Source of the DNA: Clostridia bacterium | GTDB lineage: Bacteria > Bacillota > Clostridia > Christensenellales > CALWSW01 | NCBI GenBank assembly: GCA_019421925.1 | Contig: JAHZEH010000018.1 | Span: 9,394-14,867 of the forward strand | Length of the DNA stretch: 5,474 nt | Reading direction: 5' to 3' | Part shown: positions 4,848 to 5,474 of the stretch, piece after piece | Position numbering within the stretch: the stretch's first letter is position 1 | Layout: each line of letters begins with the position of its first letter | Program-made: the position numbers and the translations under genes | The notes under the pieces: model-generated | What the model was told of the DNA's origin: nothing | The model's database searches: none | Seen by the model: the letters and a program-made list of their open reading frames with translations, nothing else

Positions 4848-5474
4848 TCAAATTTTCAGGTCCACGCCATAGTCCTCCCGCAGCGCCCTGCCCAGCTCCT
4901 CAAAATTGGGCTGGATCGTGGGCACAGCAGGCATGCGCTCTGCGGTGGACTCGGGGTCCTTGAGGCCGGAGGAACTGATGACTGCCACCACGGTGGCATC
5001 CGCCGGGATCTTGCCCGCGGCGGCCAGCTTCTCAATGGCCACCAGGGTGGTCACGGAGGAGGCCTCGGCATAGATGCCCTCCATGCGGCCCAGCAGGGCC
5101 TGCATGGCCATGGTCTCGTCGTCGTTGCTGGTCTCGGCCATGCCGTCCGACTCCTTCATCGCGGCATAGGCCTGCATAGTGCTGGTGTCCCCGCCGATGG
5201 AGAAGGAGACCGTCCAATCCCTGTCCTTGGGCACGGTGATGATGGTCTCGGACTTCTGGCGCAGGGTCTCCTTCATGGAGCCGTACACCTCGGACTGGAT
5301 CATGTGGGGCTTGTTCCCCGCAATACCCGTCTCCACCAGATCGCGGCAGCCCTTCCAGGTGCCGTAGAGGCCGTCGCCATAGGCGGAGGGCACGGCGATA
5401 TAGTCGGGCAGCTCGCCCAGCTCATCAAAGAGCTCAAAAGCGATCGTCTTGTAGCCATCCACGCCGTAGGGGTT
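4848..5474 (-). CDS. Threonine synthase-family PLP-dependent enzyme, C-terminal part (5' end outside window)
   Basis: The frame ends at TGA 4850-4848 and runs open to the right edge, giving 208 visible residues; the GTG at 5462 is an internal Val. The fragment begins NPYGVDGYKT, typical of the fold-type II PLP enzymes related to ThrC. It continues with a glycine-rich segment PSAYGDGLYGTWKG (29-42), an EGIYAEASS segment (132-140) and GLKDP (170-174) near the C-terminus, all ThrC family landmarks. ThrC proteins usually have TG-x-GLKD at the last motif; here it is SSSGLKD. The PLP lysine and most of the phosphate-binding region lie outside the window. True threonine synthase (O-phosphohomoserine to threonine) is possible, but a related lyase or ammonia-lyase is also possible. 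The ridA partner fits an enzyme that makes or releases enamine intermediates. Confidence 0.88.
   Translation of the reverse strand, partial: NPYGVDGYKTIAFELFDELGELPDYIAVPSAYGDGLYGTWKGCRDLVETGIAGNKPHMIQSEVYGSMKETLRQKSETIITVPKDRDWTVSFSIGGDTSTMQAYAAMKESDGMAETSNDDETMAMQALLGRMEGIYAEASSVTTLVAIEKLAAAGKIPADATVVAVISSSGLKDPESTAERMPAVPTIQPNFEELGRALREDYGVDLKI

Overview
The window looks like chromosomal DNA from a high-GC, low-G+C-phylum anaerobe, most likely a gut Clostridia member of the Oscillospiraceae type (an inference). The reasons are strong AGGAG ribosome binding sites, a classic Gram-positive lipobox, a flavinylated extracellular reductase of the kind common in gut Firmicutes, and GC-rich coding DNA broken by AT-rich promoters. 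No rRNA, tRNA, CRISPR array or transposase is visible.

Left part (1-984). The 3' end of an unrecognised, probably beta-rich protein gene runs to a stop at 514 on the + strand and is followed by a strong intrinsic terminator. The first 73 bases contain a perfect 21-bp fold-back that may be an assembly artefact. The next ~425 bases are noncoding and are the most unusual part of the window. An AT-rich stretch leads to a hairpin with, on the minus strand, the sequence AAGTGCGCCCT. This arrangement matches the origin of transfer of RSF1010-type (MOB_Q) mobilisable elements. It is followed by a chain of further perfect hairpins up to 910. No relaxase gene lies in the window.

Middle part (985-3966, minus strand). 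A MerR-family regulator with a long C-terminal effector domain lies directly upstream of a 625-residue lipoprotein. The lipoprotein has an FMN-binding domain with a covalent flavinylation motif, followed by a fumarate-reductase-like FAD domain. The reductase promoter has a 19-bp spacer, which is the hallmark of promoters switched on by MerR-type proteins, so the regulator probably controls the reductase in response to its substrate. The regulator's own start is odd: the strong ribosome binding site points at a CTC codon where the family expects the initiating Met.

Right part (3967-5474). About 410 bases of GC-rich DNA show no credible gene and are closed by a perfect bidirectional terminator. 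Then, on the minus strand, come ridA (reactive enamine/imine deaminase) and, 35 bp upstream of it, the 3' part of a threonine-synthase-family PLP enzyme that runs off the window. These two form a likely operon in which RidA clears reactive intermediates made by PLP chemistry.
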